DNA of 64,000 nt from Thalassoglobus neptunius (GTDB lineage Bacteria > Planctomycetota > Planctomycetia > Planctomycetales > Planctomycetaceae). Below are positions 19,292 to 27,755 of the stretch, piece after piece; within the stretch, counting starts at the first letter, position 1; every line of letters begins with the position of its first letter. The position numbers were made by a program, and so were the translations under genes. The notes below the pieces were generated by a model. The model did not search any database. It was not told the DNA's origin and worked only from the letters and a program-made list of their open reading frames with translations. The DNA is taken from contig NZ_SIHI01000001.1 of the NCBI RefSeq assembly GCF_007859735.1, forward strand, positions 608,090 to 672,089. The letters run 5' to 3'.

Positions 19292-20716
19292 TCACTCATG
19301 AGCTTCGTTGGGGGCAACCTGAACAAGTTCGTTCTTGAGCTGTTCGACCGCTTCCGAGTATTGATCTGACCCGATGAGATTCTCCATCTCATTCGGGTCT
19401 TTTTCGTGGTCGTAGAGTTCTTTGGCAGTGACGTTTCCGGTCTGCCAGTCACGCCATTCCGTATACCGGAGTCTGCCATCGGTGACAGAGTATCCCATTT
19501 GGTCAGGCTTTCCTTTGTAGTAAGCTGGGCGAGGATGTTGCGTGAGGGCGACTCTCTTCACAGACGCCGAAGGATCTCTCAGCACAGGAACCAGGCTTTC
19601 CCCTTCGACGTGGGTCTCCGGAAGTCCGCACAACTCAGCAAGTGTGGGACTGAGATCAATCAGTTCGGCAATCGAGTTCGTTCGAGCGTTCTGCGGGAAT
19701 CCGGGGGCTGAAATGAGAAGTGGAACACGAGCGTCCAGCTCAAAGCAGGAGGTCTTGCACCACACGCTGTGTTGTCCCAGGTGGAATCCGTGATCCGACC
19801 AGAAGACCACAATTGTCTTTTCTCGCAGCCCGGTTTCCTCGAGGGTTTTCAGAAGCTTGCCGACTTGCTCATCGAGATAGCTGATGCTTGCATAGTAGCC
19901 ATGCCACAATAATCGACGTTCTTCATCGGAGATGTTCTGCGGATCGGGGCCATAGCCTCTGAGTTCCCGTGAATCGTGAAGTGCGATCTCCGGAACGTTG
20001 CTGGGCGGAGCGAATCGATCCGGAAGGGTGAGGCTGTCTCTCTGATATCGGTCCCAATACTTTTTCGGAGCGAGAAACGGAAGATGCGGACGCCAGAATC
20101 CAACAGCAAGGAAGAATGGCTCGTGGGAAAATTCTTTCAGTTGCTGACAGGCCAGGTCGGCAATTTTTCCGTCGCGGTAAGCATCGTCTGGAAGATCCTC
20201 GTTCTCATACGCTCCCTGCTTCTTTCCGGGTTTGGCTCCTTTGAGGGGTTTTGCGTACGTGTCAGAGTGTCGACCTGCATTGAGCATGGAGGGAACCGAC
20301 CATGATGGTTCATCATCGAGATTTCCCATGTTGTGAAACATCTTCCCGATACAGCGTGTGAAGTATCCGTTGTTTTTGAATCGCTGTGGAATGGTGACAG
20401 CATCGGGCTGGGCAGTGCGGAAATCGGCCCGCAGGTCATAGACGGAAATGGTGTCGGGACGCAGACCAGACATCAACGAGGCTCGCGAAGGATTGCAGAC
20501 CGCCTGCTGGCAATAGGCATTCTCAAACAGGGTTCCTTCAGAGGCGAGTCGGTCCAGGTTTGGTGATGAGACGTCCTGATTTCCATAACATCCGAGGCTG
20601 CAGTTGAGGTCATCGGCAGCGATAAAAAGTACGTTCCATTGCTCGGCTGATTCCGAACTCTTTGGGACTGTACTCAGCAAGAGAGCCACGATCAGGCTCG
20701 TTAGAAGATTTCTCAT
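19292..20716 (-). CDS. sulfatase, iduronate-2-sulfatase-like, exported
   Basis: A 474-residue arylsulfatase-superfamily enzyme. The N-terminal MRNLLTSLIVALLLSTVPKSSESAE is a signal peptide. NVLFIAADDLNCSLGCYG provides metal-binding Asp residues. The sulfatase signature CNPSRASLMSG contains the Cys that is converted to formylglycine, so a formylglycine-generating enzyme is needed and must lie elsewhere. FWSDHGFHLGQHSVW is the second metal/active block. The DDLNxxLGCYG pattern resembles iduronate-2-sulfatases, which suggests a sulfated polysaccharide substrate; the actual substrate is unknown. I chose the ATG at 20716 for the signal peptide. Planctomycetes carry many such genes. Confidence 0.9.
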   Translation of the reverse strand: MRNLLTSLIVALLLSTVPKSSESAEQWNVLFIAADDLNCSLGCYGNQDVSSPNLDRLASEGTLFENAYCQQAVCNPSRASLMSGLRPDTISVYDLRADFRTAQPDAVTIPQRFKNNGYFTRCIGKMFHNMGNLDDEPSWSVPSMLNAGRHSDTYAKPLKGAKPGKKQGAYENEDLPDDAYRDGKIADLACQQLKEFSHEPFFLAVGFWRPHLPFLAPKKYWDRYQRDSLTLPDRFAPPSNVPEIALHDSRELRGYGPDPQNISDEERRLLWHGYYASISYLDEQVGKLLKTLEETGLREKTIVVFWSDHGFHLGQHSVWCKTSCFELDARVPLLISAPGFPQNARTNSIAELIDLSPTLAELCGLPETHVEGESLVPVLRDPSASVKRVALTQHPRPAYYKGKPDQMGYSVTDGRLRYTEWRDWQTGNVTAKELYDHEKDPNEMENLIGSDQYSEAVEQLKNELVQVAPNEAHE

Positions 20717-21091
20717 GAGGCGCTTTCTGTCAAAGGTGTCAGACGTCGATGTCGCATCGAGAGTCGTATCATCACACAACTTTTCTGACCATGCAAACTG
20801 ATGCCACTGGCTCATCGTGATCTCGTGCTTGATCATTTGACCAACAGTCAGATTCGGCTTTGGCCATGAGAGTCGGAAGATTCGGATTTCCGGTCGGCGT
20901 TGCTTGATTCGGTTCCTGTGCGAGGAAATCGAATTCCTGGTTTTTCTGCGAACGCAATGCTGTCTCAATTGAAGTGAGATGCAGTGACGTTGGATGATGG
21001 TCACACTCACAGTTCATGAAAGAATTCCTGACAGGCGACTTTCTGTCAGCTGACGCAGAAATCATTTCCATATCGATCGGGTGAAACAGAC
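20717..21091. other. divergent intergenic region
   Basis: 375 bases between the divergent starts of the sulfatase and the PQQ dehydrogenase. An open minus-strand frame continues upstream of the sulfatase start but has no signal-peptide or family match. I see no operator palindrome or clear promoter. Confidence 0.4.
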
Positions 21092-22981
21092 ATGCGCTCC
21101 ATCTTGATAGTGATGTCAGTCATGACATGGCTTGCGGCGAAGCCAATGGATCTCTTCGGAGATCATCCATCAGGCGCGAACTGGGAAACAGTTGGTGGCG
21201 ACCGTGGCTGTCAGAGGTATTCAACTCTTTCGCAAATTAACCGCGAGAACGTTGATCAGCTTGAAGTGGCGTGGGTCTATCGAACGGGAGAGCTTGATCG
21301 CGAGCGGAAGAAGACGATTGAATGCACACCGCTCGTTATCGATGGCGTGATGTATCTCTCGACGGGGCACTTGAGAGTGGTCGCGTTAAATGCAGAAACA
21401 GGTGAGCAACTTTGGGAGTTTGATCCGTTCGCAAATCATACAGCTGCAGGCCCGCTTGCATCCGGCGGAGTGAATCGCGGACTGGCGTGGTGGAGTGATC
21501 AGAAACCTGACGGAGAACGACGCATCTTGCACGGAACGTCCGATGGTCGATTGTTCTCGATCGATGCCAGGACAGGGCAACTCGATCCGAAGTTCGGAAA
21601 CGGTGGCATCAAAGATCTCCGCGAAGACTTCGAAGAGGATCTTTCCAAGATGGCTTATGGTCCGACTTCAGCCCCGGCGATTTGTGGAGACATCGTTTTT
21701 CTCGGCGTCTCCAATGGGGAAGGGCCGAACATCGCTGCTCCGGGGGATATTCGAGCGTTCGACGTCCGGACCGGGCGTCAGCTGTGGAGATTTCATACTG
21801 TTCCGCGTCCCGGAGAAAAGGGCCACGAAACCTGGGAAGGGGATTCGTGGAAGTACCGAGGAGGGGCGAATGCGTGGGGTGGCTTGAGTGTTGACGTCGA
21901 GAGGAATCTCGTCTTCGCAGGTTTGGGCTCAGCGGCATTCGACTTTTACGGAGGGGACCGTCACGGAGAGAATTTGTATGCGAATTCAACGGTTGCGCTC
22001 GATGCTTCCAGTGGAGAACTCAAGTGGCACTTTCAAACGTTGCGACACGATCTGTGGGACCATGATCTGCCGGTCTATCCGAACCTCGTCACGGTGACTC
22101 ACGAGGGGAAACGTATTCCGGCCGTTGCACAGGTGACCAAGACGGGTTTCGTTTACCTCTTCGATCGGGAGTCGGGAGAACCACTCTTTGAAATCGAAGA
22201 GCGACCGGTTCCGCAGTCGGATGTTCCCGGTGAACAGGCCTCACCCACGCAACCGATTCCCGTGAAGCCGCCTCCCTTTTCCGTTCAACACTTCGATAAA
22301 TCGAACGTCACCGACATCGCTGAAGCCAATCGGGAATATGTGCTGAAGGAGCTTCAGAAGATTCGAACCGGACCCGCTTTCAGTCCTCCGAGTTTGCAGG
22401 GGACTGTTGTGACTCCCGGATTTCATGGAGGGGCCAACTGGTCGGGAGCCAGCTTCGATCCCGAAACGGGAATTCTTTACGTCAACTCAAACAACGTTCC
22501 GAACGTGATGACGCTTGTCGAGTCTCCGCCGGGGGCGAAGTACAAGTACGGACATCGCGGGTACAAACAAATTCGCGATCAGGAAGGCTATCCCGGGATC
22601 AAACCGCCATGGGGGGTGTTGACGGCAATTGATCTGAATCAAGGCGAATTTGCGTGGCAGGTTCCGCTGGGGGAATACGAGGAGTTGACAGAAAGAGGTA
22701 TTCCTCAAACTGGAACGGAAACCTTCGGTGGGACGATTGTCACAGCTGGCGGTCTCGTCTTTATTGGGGGAACAAAGGACGAGAAGTTTCGAGCTTTTGA
22801 CAAATCGACAGGTGAAGTGCTTTGGGAGTCTCAACTCCCCGCCGGGGGATACGCGACTCCCTCAACTTACGAAGTAAACGGTCGACAATACGTCGTCATC
22901 GCAGCTGGCGGAGCAGGCAAACTGGGAACGAGGGCAGGGGATGCCTTTGTCGTCTTCGCGCTTCCCGAAGGGGGAAATTAA
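21092..22981 (+). CDS. PQQ-dependent dehydrogenase, eight-bladed propeller
   Basis: A 629-residue quinoprotein of the glucose/quinate-type dehydrogenase family. The first 20 residues (MRSILIVMSVMTWLAAKPMD) are an export signal. Repeated PQQ-propeller motifs follow: STLSQINRENVDQLEVAWVYRTG, VALNAETGEQLWEFDPF, AFDVRTGRQLWRFHTVP, VALDASSGELKWHFQTLRHDLWDHD and AFDKSTGEVLWESQLPAGGYATPSTY. The motif GRQYVVIAAGGAG is the final blade. It lacks the N-terminal multi-helix quinone domain of E. coli Gcd, so electrons probably pass to a separate acceptor. Substrate is unknown. A 101-bp repeat lies 44 bases after the stop. Confidence 0.88.
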   Translation: MRSILIVMSVMTWLAAKPMDLFGDHPSGANWETVGGDRGCQRYSTLSQINRENVDQLEVAWVYRTGELDRERKKTIECTPLVIDGVMYLSTGHLRVVALNAETGEQLWEFDPFANHTAAGPLASGGVNRGLAWWSDQKPDGERRILHGTSDGRLFSIDARTGQLDPKFGNGGIKDLREDFEEDLSKMAYGPTSAPAICGDIVFLGVSNGEGPNIAAPGDIRAFDVRTGRQLWRFHTVPRPGEKGHETWEGDSWKYRGGANAWGGLSVDVERNLVFAGLGSAAFDFYGGDRHGENLYANSTVALDASSGELKWHFQTLRHDLWDHDLPVYPNLVTVTHEGKRIPAVAQVTKTGFVYLFDRESGEPLFEIEERPVPQSDVPGEQASPTQPIPVKPPPFSVQHFDKSNVTDIAEANREYVLKELQKIRTGPAFSPPSLQGTVVTPGFHGGANWSGASFDPETGILYVNSNNVPNVMTLVESPPGAKYKYGHRGYKQIRDQEGYPGIKPPWGVLTAIDLNQGEFAWQVPLGEYEELTERGIPQTGTETFGGTIVTAGGLVFIGGTKDEKFRAFDKSTGEVLWESQLPAGGYATPSTYEVNGRQYVVIAAGGAGKLGTRAGDAFVVFALPEGGN

Positions 22982-23025
22982 TTCGGTAAGCACTCAGCAA
23001 CCTTCACTCTCGTTGTCAAAACCTA

Positions 23026-23126
23026 GAGCATTTTCTGATTGTGTGTGCACGATCTCGCACGAGCAAGCACAGCCTTTTAAATTATGAAACAGTGCAAGCG
23101 AGTGCACAGGAAAGAGCAACTTGCTC
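23026..23126 (-). repeat. 101-bp MITE-like repeat, copy A
   Basis: One end is GAGCAAGTTGCTC (itself a palindrome) and the other begins GAGCATTTTCTGATT. The motif TGCACTC or a close variant lies 20 bases in from each end, so the ends are imperfect inverted repeats. It is flanked by TA on both sides (23024-23025 and 23127-23128). The first G of the element completes the TAG stop of the oxidoreductase gene. It lies between two convergent genes. Strand is given for the palindromic end read first; three more copies occur at 32976, 54015 and 62995. Confidence 0.85.
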
Positions 23127-24226
23127 TACGCTGCAGCACTGTCAGATCCGTCGGCGGAATCAGCAGAATAGAAGTTCAAAAGTGCTGATGGGCCGACTCT
23201 GCCTTCAGTGGTTCCGTCCCAGCAGTGTGACTCCACACATTCGAGGACAGTTTCTGCAACACGCAATGCTGCGAGGGCATCGCGTCCATTCACAACCGGA
23301 CGATGACGGTTTCGAACCGCGTCGATGAACGAACTCAGTTCCGCTGTCAGAGCATCATCGTTGGAAGCTTGGACTTCTTGAGGTTCAATGAACGTCCCGA
23401 AGACTTGTGATTTCAATTCGTCGATCGTCCGTTCGCCGGATTGGGCGAGGTCGAACGGAAACTGACCCGATTGCATCATCGGAGTCGGTGAGAACTTCTT
23501 GACGACGCGGGAGGTCAGGTCTGCGGTTGCACAGCCTGTCTCTGACCAGCACTGAATGTTTCGTGATGGAGACGGTGAAACGCGATTGACCGTCAGGTCG
23601 GCAATGCATCCGTTCGGGAAGTAAAGCCTCGCCTGAACAGCGTCTTCCCGTCCTCCGACGAGTGAGGCTCCGAAGGCTTCGACGCGGGTCGGCATTTCCT
23701 GTGTCAGTGACAGACAGAGTTCAATGTCATGAATCATCAGGTCGTGAACGACTCCGATATCCATCGACCGAAATGCGTAGGGGCTAACGCGTTCTGTTCG
23801 AATGTATTTCGGTTCCCCGGTCCATTCAGAAAGTTCTTGAAAGGCTGGGTTGAATCGTTCGATGTGACCCACTTGAAGAGGAATCGCGTGCTCATCAGCA
23901 AGGCGGACGAGTGCTTCTCCGTCTTCGACGTTGCCAGCCAGTGGCTTCTCCATGAGAACGGGAACATCTTTGGAGAGAAAATCTCCGCCGACCTGTTTGT
24001 GCAGGAATGTCGGCACGACGACGGAAACCGCATCGACCGATTTCATAAGAGTGCGATAGTCGTTGGTCCAATTGCATCCGCACGACTCAGCGACTGTCCG
24101 CCCTTGTTGTTCATTCGGATCGGCGACAGCAATCAGCTCAACCCCATCCATTTCGGAGAGAATTCGTGCGTGATGCCGACCGAGTGCGCCGACTCCAACG
24201 ACGGCAAGTTTTAATGTCCCATTCAT
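23126..24226 (-). CDS. Gfo/Idh/MocA oxidoreductase, GnnA-like candidate
   Basis: A 366-residue NAD(P)-dependent oxidoreductase. The Rossmann motif LAVVGVGALGRHHARIL starts at residue 6, followed by LIAVADPNEQQG and VLMEKPLAGNVEDGEALV, the catalytic EKPxA block. The ATG at 24226 places the motif correctly; in-frame sequence further upstream runs through a MITE remnant and is not coding. It follows lpxA in the same direction. Oxidoreductases of this family next to lpxA include GnnA, which oxidises UDP-GlcNAc for 2,3-diamino lipid A, but no GnnB-type aminotransferase is seen here. That role is inference. The TAG stop uses the G of the copy A repeat. Confidence 0.82.
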   Translation of the reverse strand: MNGTLKLAVVGVGALGRHHARILSEMDGVELIAVADPNEQQGRTVAESCGCNWTNDYRTLMKSVDAVSVVVPTFLHKQVGGDFLSKDVPVLMEKPLAGNVEDGEALVRLADEHAIPLQVGHIERFNPAFQELSEWTGEPKYIRTERVSPYAFRSMDIGVVHDLMIHDIELCLSLTQEMPTRVEAFGASLVGGREDAVQARLYFPNGCIADLTVNRVSPSPSRNIQCWSETGCATADLTSRVVKKFSPTPMMQSGQFPFDLAQSGERTIDELKSQVFGTFIEPQEVQASNDDALTAELSSFIDAVRNRHRPVVNGRDALAALRVAETVLECVESHCWDGTTEGRVGPSALLNFYSADSADGSDSAAA

Positions 24227-24266
24227 GTCTTCACTGACTTTAAGAGAGTTGTGTGTAGATCGATCG

Positions 24267-24281
24267 AGAGCAACTTGCTCT
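24267..24281. repeat. solo 15-base MITE end remnant
   Basis: AGAGCAACTTGCTCT is identical to the palindromic end of the 101-bp repeat plus its flanking base, but no other part of the repeat is present. It lies 41 bases upstream of the oxidoreductase start, between it and lpxA. It may be an internal-deletion remnant or a shared protein-binding palindrome. Confidence 0.45.
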
Positions 24282-24383
24282 TCACTGTATGTTGGCTTGG
24301 TCTGTTCGTTTCGGTGTGTCGGACAGGCCTCTTCAGCCTCTGTCACATTTCAGCGATTGCTCGATAGTGGCCCGGCACACGGC

Positions 24384-25244
24384 TTAAGCGGATTTCTTCG
24401 CTGCGGTTTCCTTGGATTCAACGAGAGGAGTTGTGCGGGCTGCTTCGCGAGCGCGCCCCATTCTGCCTGCACGTTGCTGTTCAATCGCTGACAGGAGCGT
24501 GATCAGTTCAATCGGAAAAATGCCCTGCAGCTCCGTTTCAAAATGTTCGCGAACGACTTTGAAAGACTTGTGTTCTCTGTAAAGCATTCGCTGGGCATGC
24601 CGAATGACACGGATCGATTCATCCGGAATCCCGGCTCGTTTCATGCCAATGAGATTGACGGTCTTGATCTCAGGATTGTCGCTTCCCGCAGCCAGCATGA
24701 ACGGCGGAACGTCCGTCGGAACGCGACATCCTCCGCTGACGAAAGCGAGAGTTCCGATCGTTGCGAAGTGGTGAACGACGGAGTTGCCCGAGACAATGGC
24801 CCGATCGTGAACATGAACATGCCCGCCAAGCAACACACCGTTCACAAGCATCACGTGATCGTAAAGTCGACAGTTGTGGGCGACGTGTGAGTTCGACATC
24901 AGCAGGTTGTGATTGCCGATGCGAGTGATTCCGTCTTCCTTCTCTGCCCCGCGATTGACTGTAACGCCTTCCCGAAACTGGTTGTGATCTCCGATCACGA
25001 CTTGAGTCGGTGCGGCATCTCGATAGCTGTAATCTTGAGGTTCCGCACCAATGACACTGTTTTGCCAAAAGCGGTTGTCGCTCCCCACTGTGGTTTTCCC
25101 GGTCAACGTGACATGACTTTCGAGAACCGTTCGATCACCAATCGAAACATCCGGCCCGACGAAGCAGAATGGACCGATTTGAACGTCCTGCCCGATCTGT
25201 GCTTTCGGATCGACGTGAGCGAGATGAGAGATCTGAGTCGACAT
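24384..25244 (-). CDS. lpxA: UDP-GlcNAc acyltransferase
   Basis: A 286-residue left-handed beta-helix acyltransferase that begins lipid A synthesis by acylating UDP-GlcNAc (or its 3-amino analogue). Hexapeptide repeats run from IGQDVQIGPFCFVGPDVSIGD to about residue 190. The catalytic His lies in SNSHVAHNCRLYDHVML, and GAEPQDYSYR and GMKRAGIPDESIRVIRHAQRMLYRE are LpxA-specific blocks. The start is ATG 25244. It lies 31 bases after lpxC and 157 bases before the oxidoreductase gene. The C-terminal 20 residues are a basic, family-unlike tail. Confidence 0.95.
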   Translation of the reverse strand: MSTQISHLAHVDPKAQIGQDVQIGPFCFVGPDVSIGDRTVLESHVTLTGKTTVGSDNRFWQNSVIGAEPQDYSYRDAAPTQVVIGDHNQFREGVTVNRGAEKEDGITRIGNHNLLMSNSHVAHNCRLYDHVMLVNGVLLGGHVHVHDRAIVSGNSVVHHFATIGTLAFVSGGCRVPTDVPPFMLAAGSDNPEIKTVNLIGMKRAGIPDESIRVIRHAQRMLYREHKSFKVVREHFETELQGIFPIELITLLSAIEQQRAGRMGRAREAARTTPLVESKETAAKKSA

Positions 25245-25275
25245 TATCAACGTCCTGTTTGTGGGTGAATGATCG

Positions 25276-26208
25276 TCATCCGGCAGCGTTCATGGGGGTG
25301 AAAGGAGCGGGTCGATTCTTGGGGAGTGGAAAAGACGATTGATGGGGATTGAGCGCGAGAGCTTGTTTTCGAAGGGTTCGAATTATGGCGTGATTCAGTC
25401 GATGACCTGAACGGGTTGCCACAAAACGTCCTGCAAGATCACATCCCAACAGAGCGAAATCGCCAATACAGTCTAAAATTTTATGACGGGCGCATTCGTT
25501 CTCGAATCTCAAGGAATTGTCAACGATTCCTTCGTCTCCGAAAACGAGCACGTTCTGCGGAGTCGATCGTTTGCCAATTCCTTGTTTCTGGAGTTCGCGA
25601 ACTTCCGACTCCAGGACAAACGTGCGGCAGTTTGCGATCTCCTGAATGAACACTTCCGGAGTGATTACAAAACTGTCGGACTGTTGTGAAATCGGACTGT
25701 TTCCGTAATCGAGAAGGAATCCGATTTCATATTCGTGTTTGCGAGGTGGTTGCGCGCCGATTCCGACAAAGTCATCTTCGACAACAACCAGTGTCTCGGT
25801 CAGTTCGACACAGGCTCGCGAGGCGTCCTGTTCGACGATGTCCGCAGACAGGAGTGCTTCAACAAATGCCTGACTCGATCCGTCACACGCAGGGGGTTCG
25901 GGTGCATCGATGCGAACAAGGCAGTTGTCGATTTGCAGCCCCGCCAGGGCTGCCATGACGTGCTCAATCACCTGCACTGATCCGCCGGGGGACTGGATCA
26001 TTGTGCAGCGAGATTGAGGAACGACGAACTCAATGAGTGCGGGAATTGTCGCTGCCGACGTGAGATCGGTTCGTTCGAACACAATTCCGACATCTGGATC
26101 GGCGGGGCAAAACTCGAGCAAAACGTCGATCCCTCCGAATAATCCATATCCGGAAACCTTCGCAGTACGAGCGATCGTTCGTTGTCGTCGAGGGGGAGAG
26201 TCAAGCAC
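25276..26208 (-). CDS. lpxC: UDP-3-O-acyl-GlcNAc deacetylase
   Basis: A zinc deacetylase of about 310 residues for the committed step of lipid A synthesis. VIEHVMAALAGLQIDNC carries the first zinc His and the catalytic Glu region. CARHKILDCIGDFALLG provides the other His and Asp ligands, in place of the usual VRHKxLDLIGDL. QRTIARTAKVSGYGLFGG is the N-terminal domain start. I chose GTG 26208 because AAGGA lies 7 bases upstream; an in-frame TTG at 26241 has no good ribosome site. It forms a lipid A gene pair with lpxA, 31 bases downstream. Confidence 0.93.
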   Translation of the reverse strand: MLDSPPRRQRTIARTAKVSGYGLFGGIDVLLEFCPADPDVGIVFERTDLTSAATIPALIEFVVPQSRCTMIQSPGGSVQVIEHVMAALAGLQIDNCLVRIDAPEPPACDGSSQAFVEALLSADIVEQDASRACVELTETLVVVEDDFVGIGAQPPRKHEYEIGFLLDYGNSPISQQSDSFVITPEVFIQEIANCRTFVLESEVRELQKQGIGKRSTPQNVLVFGDEGIVDNSLRFENECARHKILDCIGDFALLGCDLAGRFVATRSGHRLNHAIIRTLRKQALALNPHQSSFPLPKNRPAPFTPMNAAG

Positions 26209-26413
26209 GAATTGATCCTTGGACCGGACAGGAGCATGCAAAAGCGGATCTCAAACGGGTTCTGACACGGCGATGGCTTTCATTCAGAATCGCTTACTTG
26301 CGACTCAACGTCGGCGACCACTTTGTCAGAGTTCGATTGGTGTGATCCCAGCAACTGTCAACCGGAGAGTTCTTCAAACATCCATCGATTCAACGACAGT
26401 TTCGGTTCTGTTC

Positions 26414-27052
26414 CTAACGAGTTGTCTGACTCGCAGGTGCGCTGGCGTTCTGCTGCTTTTCCCAACGATCGTTGAGATAGTTGAGGACCGGATCGGTCAG
26501 GTCATCTCGGTTTTGATGATAGAGGACCTGGCGGTTCATGCCCTCCATCACTTCCTGAGGATTGTCTGCGGCATCGACCACAGAGCGATTAAATCGAATG
26601 ATCAGTGTGTACTTGTAGTATTTCGAGTAGCGCTCGACAGCGTCGGAGACTTCAAGGTAGATGCCCTTGTAAACTTCCGTTTCCTTCTTCATCAACTCGC
26701 GTTGTTTCTGAAGTTGGGCTTTCTTGAGATCTGCCTGAGCGGTCAGAAATTCGCTCTCGAGTGCTTCGTACTCAGCACTTGTCGGAGCGAGTTCTTTCAT
26801 CTTGGCCTGGATGGCCTGGATGTTTTCGATCTTGGGAGCCAGAAGTTCATCGCTGCGGCGAACTTCTTCCTGCAAGCGTTCCGTCAGGTAGACGAATTTC
26901 TTGTATTCTTTGAAGACGTGGGCCATATCAATGAGCCCAATCTGGTAACCATCATCCGCGTGGATGGGACCAGCAAATAGAAAGAGAAAGCATCCTGTCA
27001 GCAAGCATGACAGGGGACGAGTCAACGAATTCCAGCGAGGGAGCCTCAGCAT
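26414..27052 (-). CDS. OmpH/Skp family periplasmic chaperone
   Basis: A 212-residue exported protein. An N-terminal basic region and hydrophobic stretch (SCLLTGCFLFLFAGPIHADD) form the signal peptide. The conserved start GLIDMAHVFKEYKKFVYL is followed by a long charged coiled coil (about residues 45-130) and a C-terminal strand region TLIIRFNRSVVDAADNPQEVM. This is the Skp/OmpH jellyfish-type chaperone that carries outer-membrane proteins. I chose ATG 27052 (AAAGGAG upstream). It precedes lpxC on the same strand, matching the usual skp-lpx outer-membrane cluster, though bamA and lpxD are absent here. Confidence 0.85.
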   Translation of the reverse strand: MLRLPRWNSLTRPLSCLLTGCFLFLFAGPIHADDGYQIGLIDMAHVFKEYKKFVYLTERLQEEVRRSDELLAPKIENIQAIQAKMKELAPTSAEYEALESEFLTAQADLKKAQLQKQRELMKKETEVYKGIYLEVSDAVERYSKYYKYTLIIRFNRSVVDAADNPQEVMEGMNRQVLYHQNRDDLTDPVLNYLNDRWEKQQNASAPASQTTR

Positions 27053-27241
27053 GGCGAATGCACTCCTTTGCAATGCCAGTCCTATTCAACCAGAGAACTT
27101 CAGCCCCCTGGGAAATTGACATTCATCATTCCGGCGATGATCTGTCAATTCAGGGTGCATTGTCTTGACTGACGCAAACTGGTCAAGACGAGTTCAATCG
27201 TCGCCGGTCGGAATCTTCCAAAATTGCCGATTCCAAAAGCA

Positions 27242-27276
27242 GAAATCCCCGCTTGTCAACGACAGGCAGGGATTTC
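27242..27276 (-). terminator. hairpin after the Cys-rich gene
   Basis: GAAATCCCTGCCTGTC on the minus strand pairs with GACAAGCGGGGATTTC at 14 of 16 positions around a 3-base loop. It lies 24 bases past the Cys-rich stop codon. The trailing T run is interrupted (TTTCTGCTTTT). Confidence 0.6.
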
Positions 27277-27299
27277 GCTCGTAACCGAACTGTCAAAAA

Positions 27300-27755
27300 T
27301 TAGACAGATTCTGGGGGTGGTGCAGGTGCATCGCCATCAGCTGGTGCAGCTGGGACTTCTGATCCACCGGCAGGTGCTGCTGGAGCAGCTGGAACTGTGC
27401 ATGGGCTTGATCCACATGGGCTTCCGTAGGAAGTTCCACAAGGAGCAGTTCCGCAAGGGCTTGTTCCACATGGAGCTGCAGTTCCGCATGGGCTGCTGTA
27501 GGAAGTGGTGCAAGGGCTGCTGCAAGCAGTTTGGCAGCTCTTAGTGCGGCGAACTCGCTGTGGGGCACATTGAGTGCGAGCTGCACGGCGAGAAACGCGG
27601 CAAGTGCGAGTTCGGACGCGACCACAGGAAGCGCTGCTGTAGGATGCGGTTGCAGTTCCGCATGCTCCGGTGGCGCACTGTGCGGATGCAGAATCCGCAG
27701 CTGCAGCGACGACGAACGCTGCAACGGCCATCAAGCTCAGAATGTTTCGTGTCAT
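27300..27755 (-). CDS. exported Cys-rich repeat protein
   Basis: A 151-residue protein with a clear signal peptide (MTRNILSLMAVAAFVVAAAADSASA, cut near residue 25). The mature part has about 14 Cys. It is built from short CGT- and SPC-type repeats (for example CGTAAPCGTSPCGTAPCGTS), preceded by a basic RTRTCRVSRRAARTQC region and ending in a Pro/Ala tail. No enzyme motif is visible. Planctomycete envelopes contain Cys-rich proteins, so a disulfide-linked surface or wall role is plausible inference. The ATG 27755 is chosen for the signal peptide; no family match is claimed. Confidence 0.7.
   Translation of the reverse strand: MTRNILSLMAVAAFVVAAAADSASAQCATGACGTATASYSSASCGRVRTRTCRVSRRAARTQCAPQRVRRTKSCQTACSSPCTTSYSSPCGTAAPCGTSPCGTAPCGTSYGSPCGSSPCTVPAAPAAPAGGSEVPAAPADGDAPAPPPESV

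Noticed and set aside
25376..25400. tRNA T-arm-like GGTTCGAATT
   Set aside because: It lies inside lpxC and no acceptor or anticodon stem can be drawn around it.
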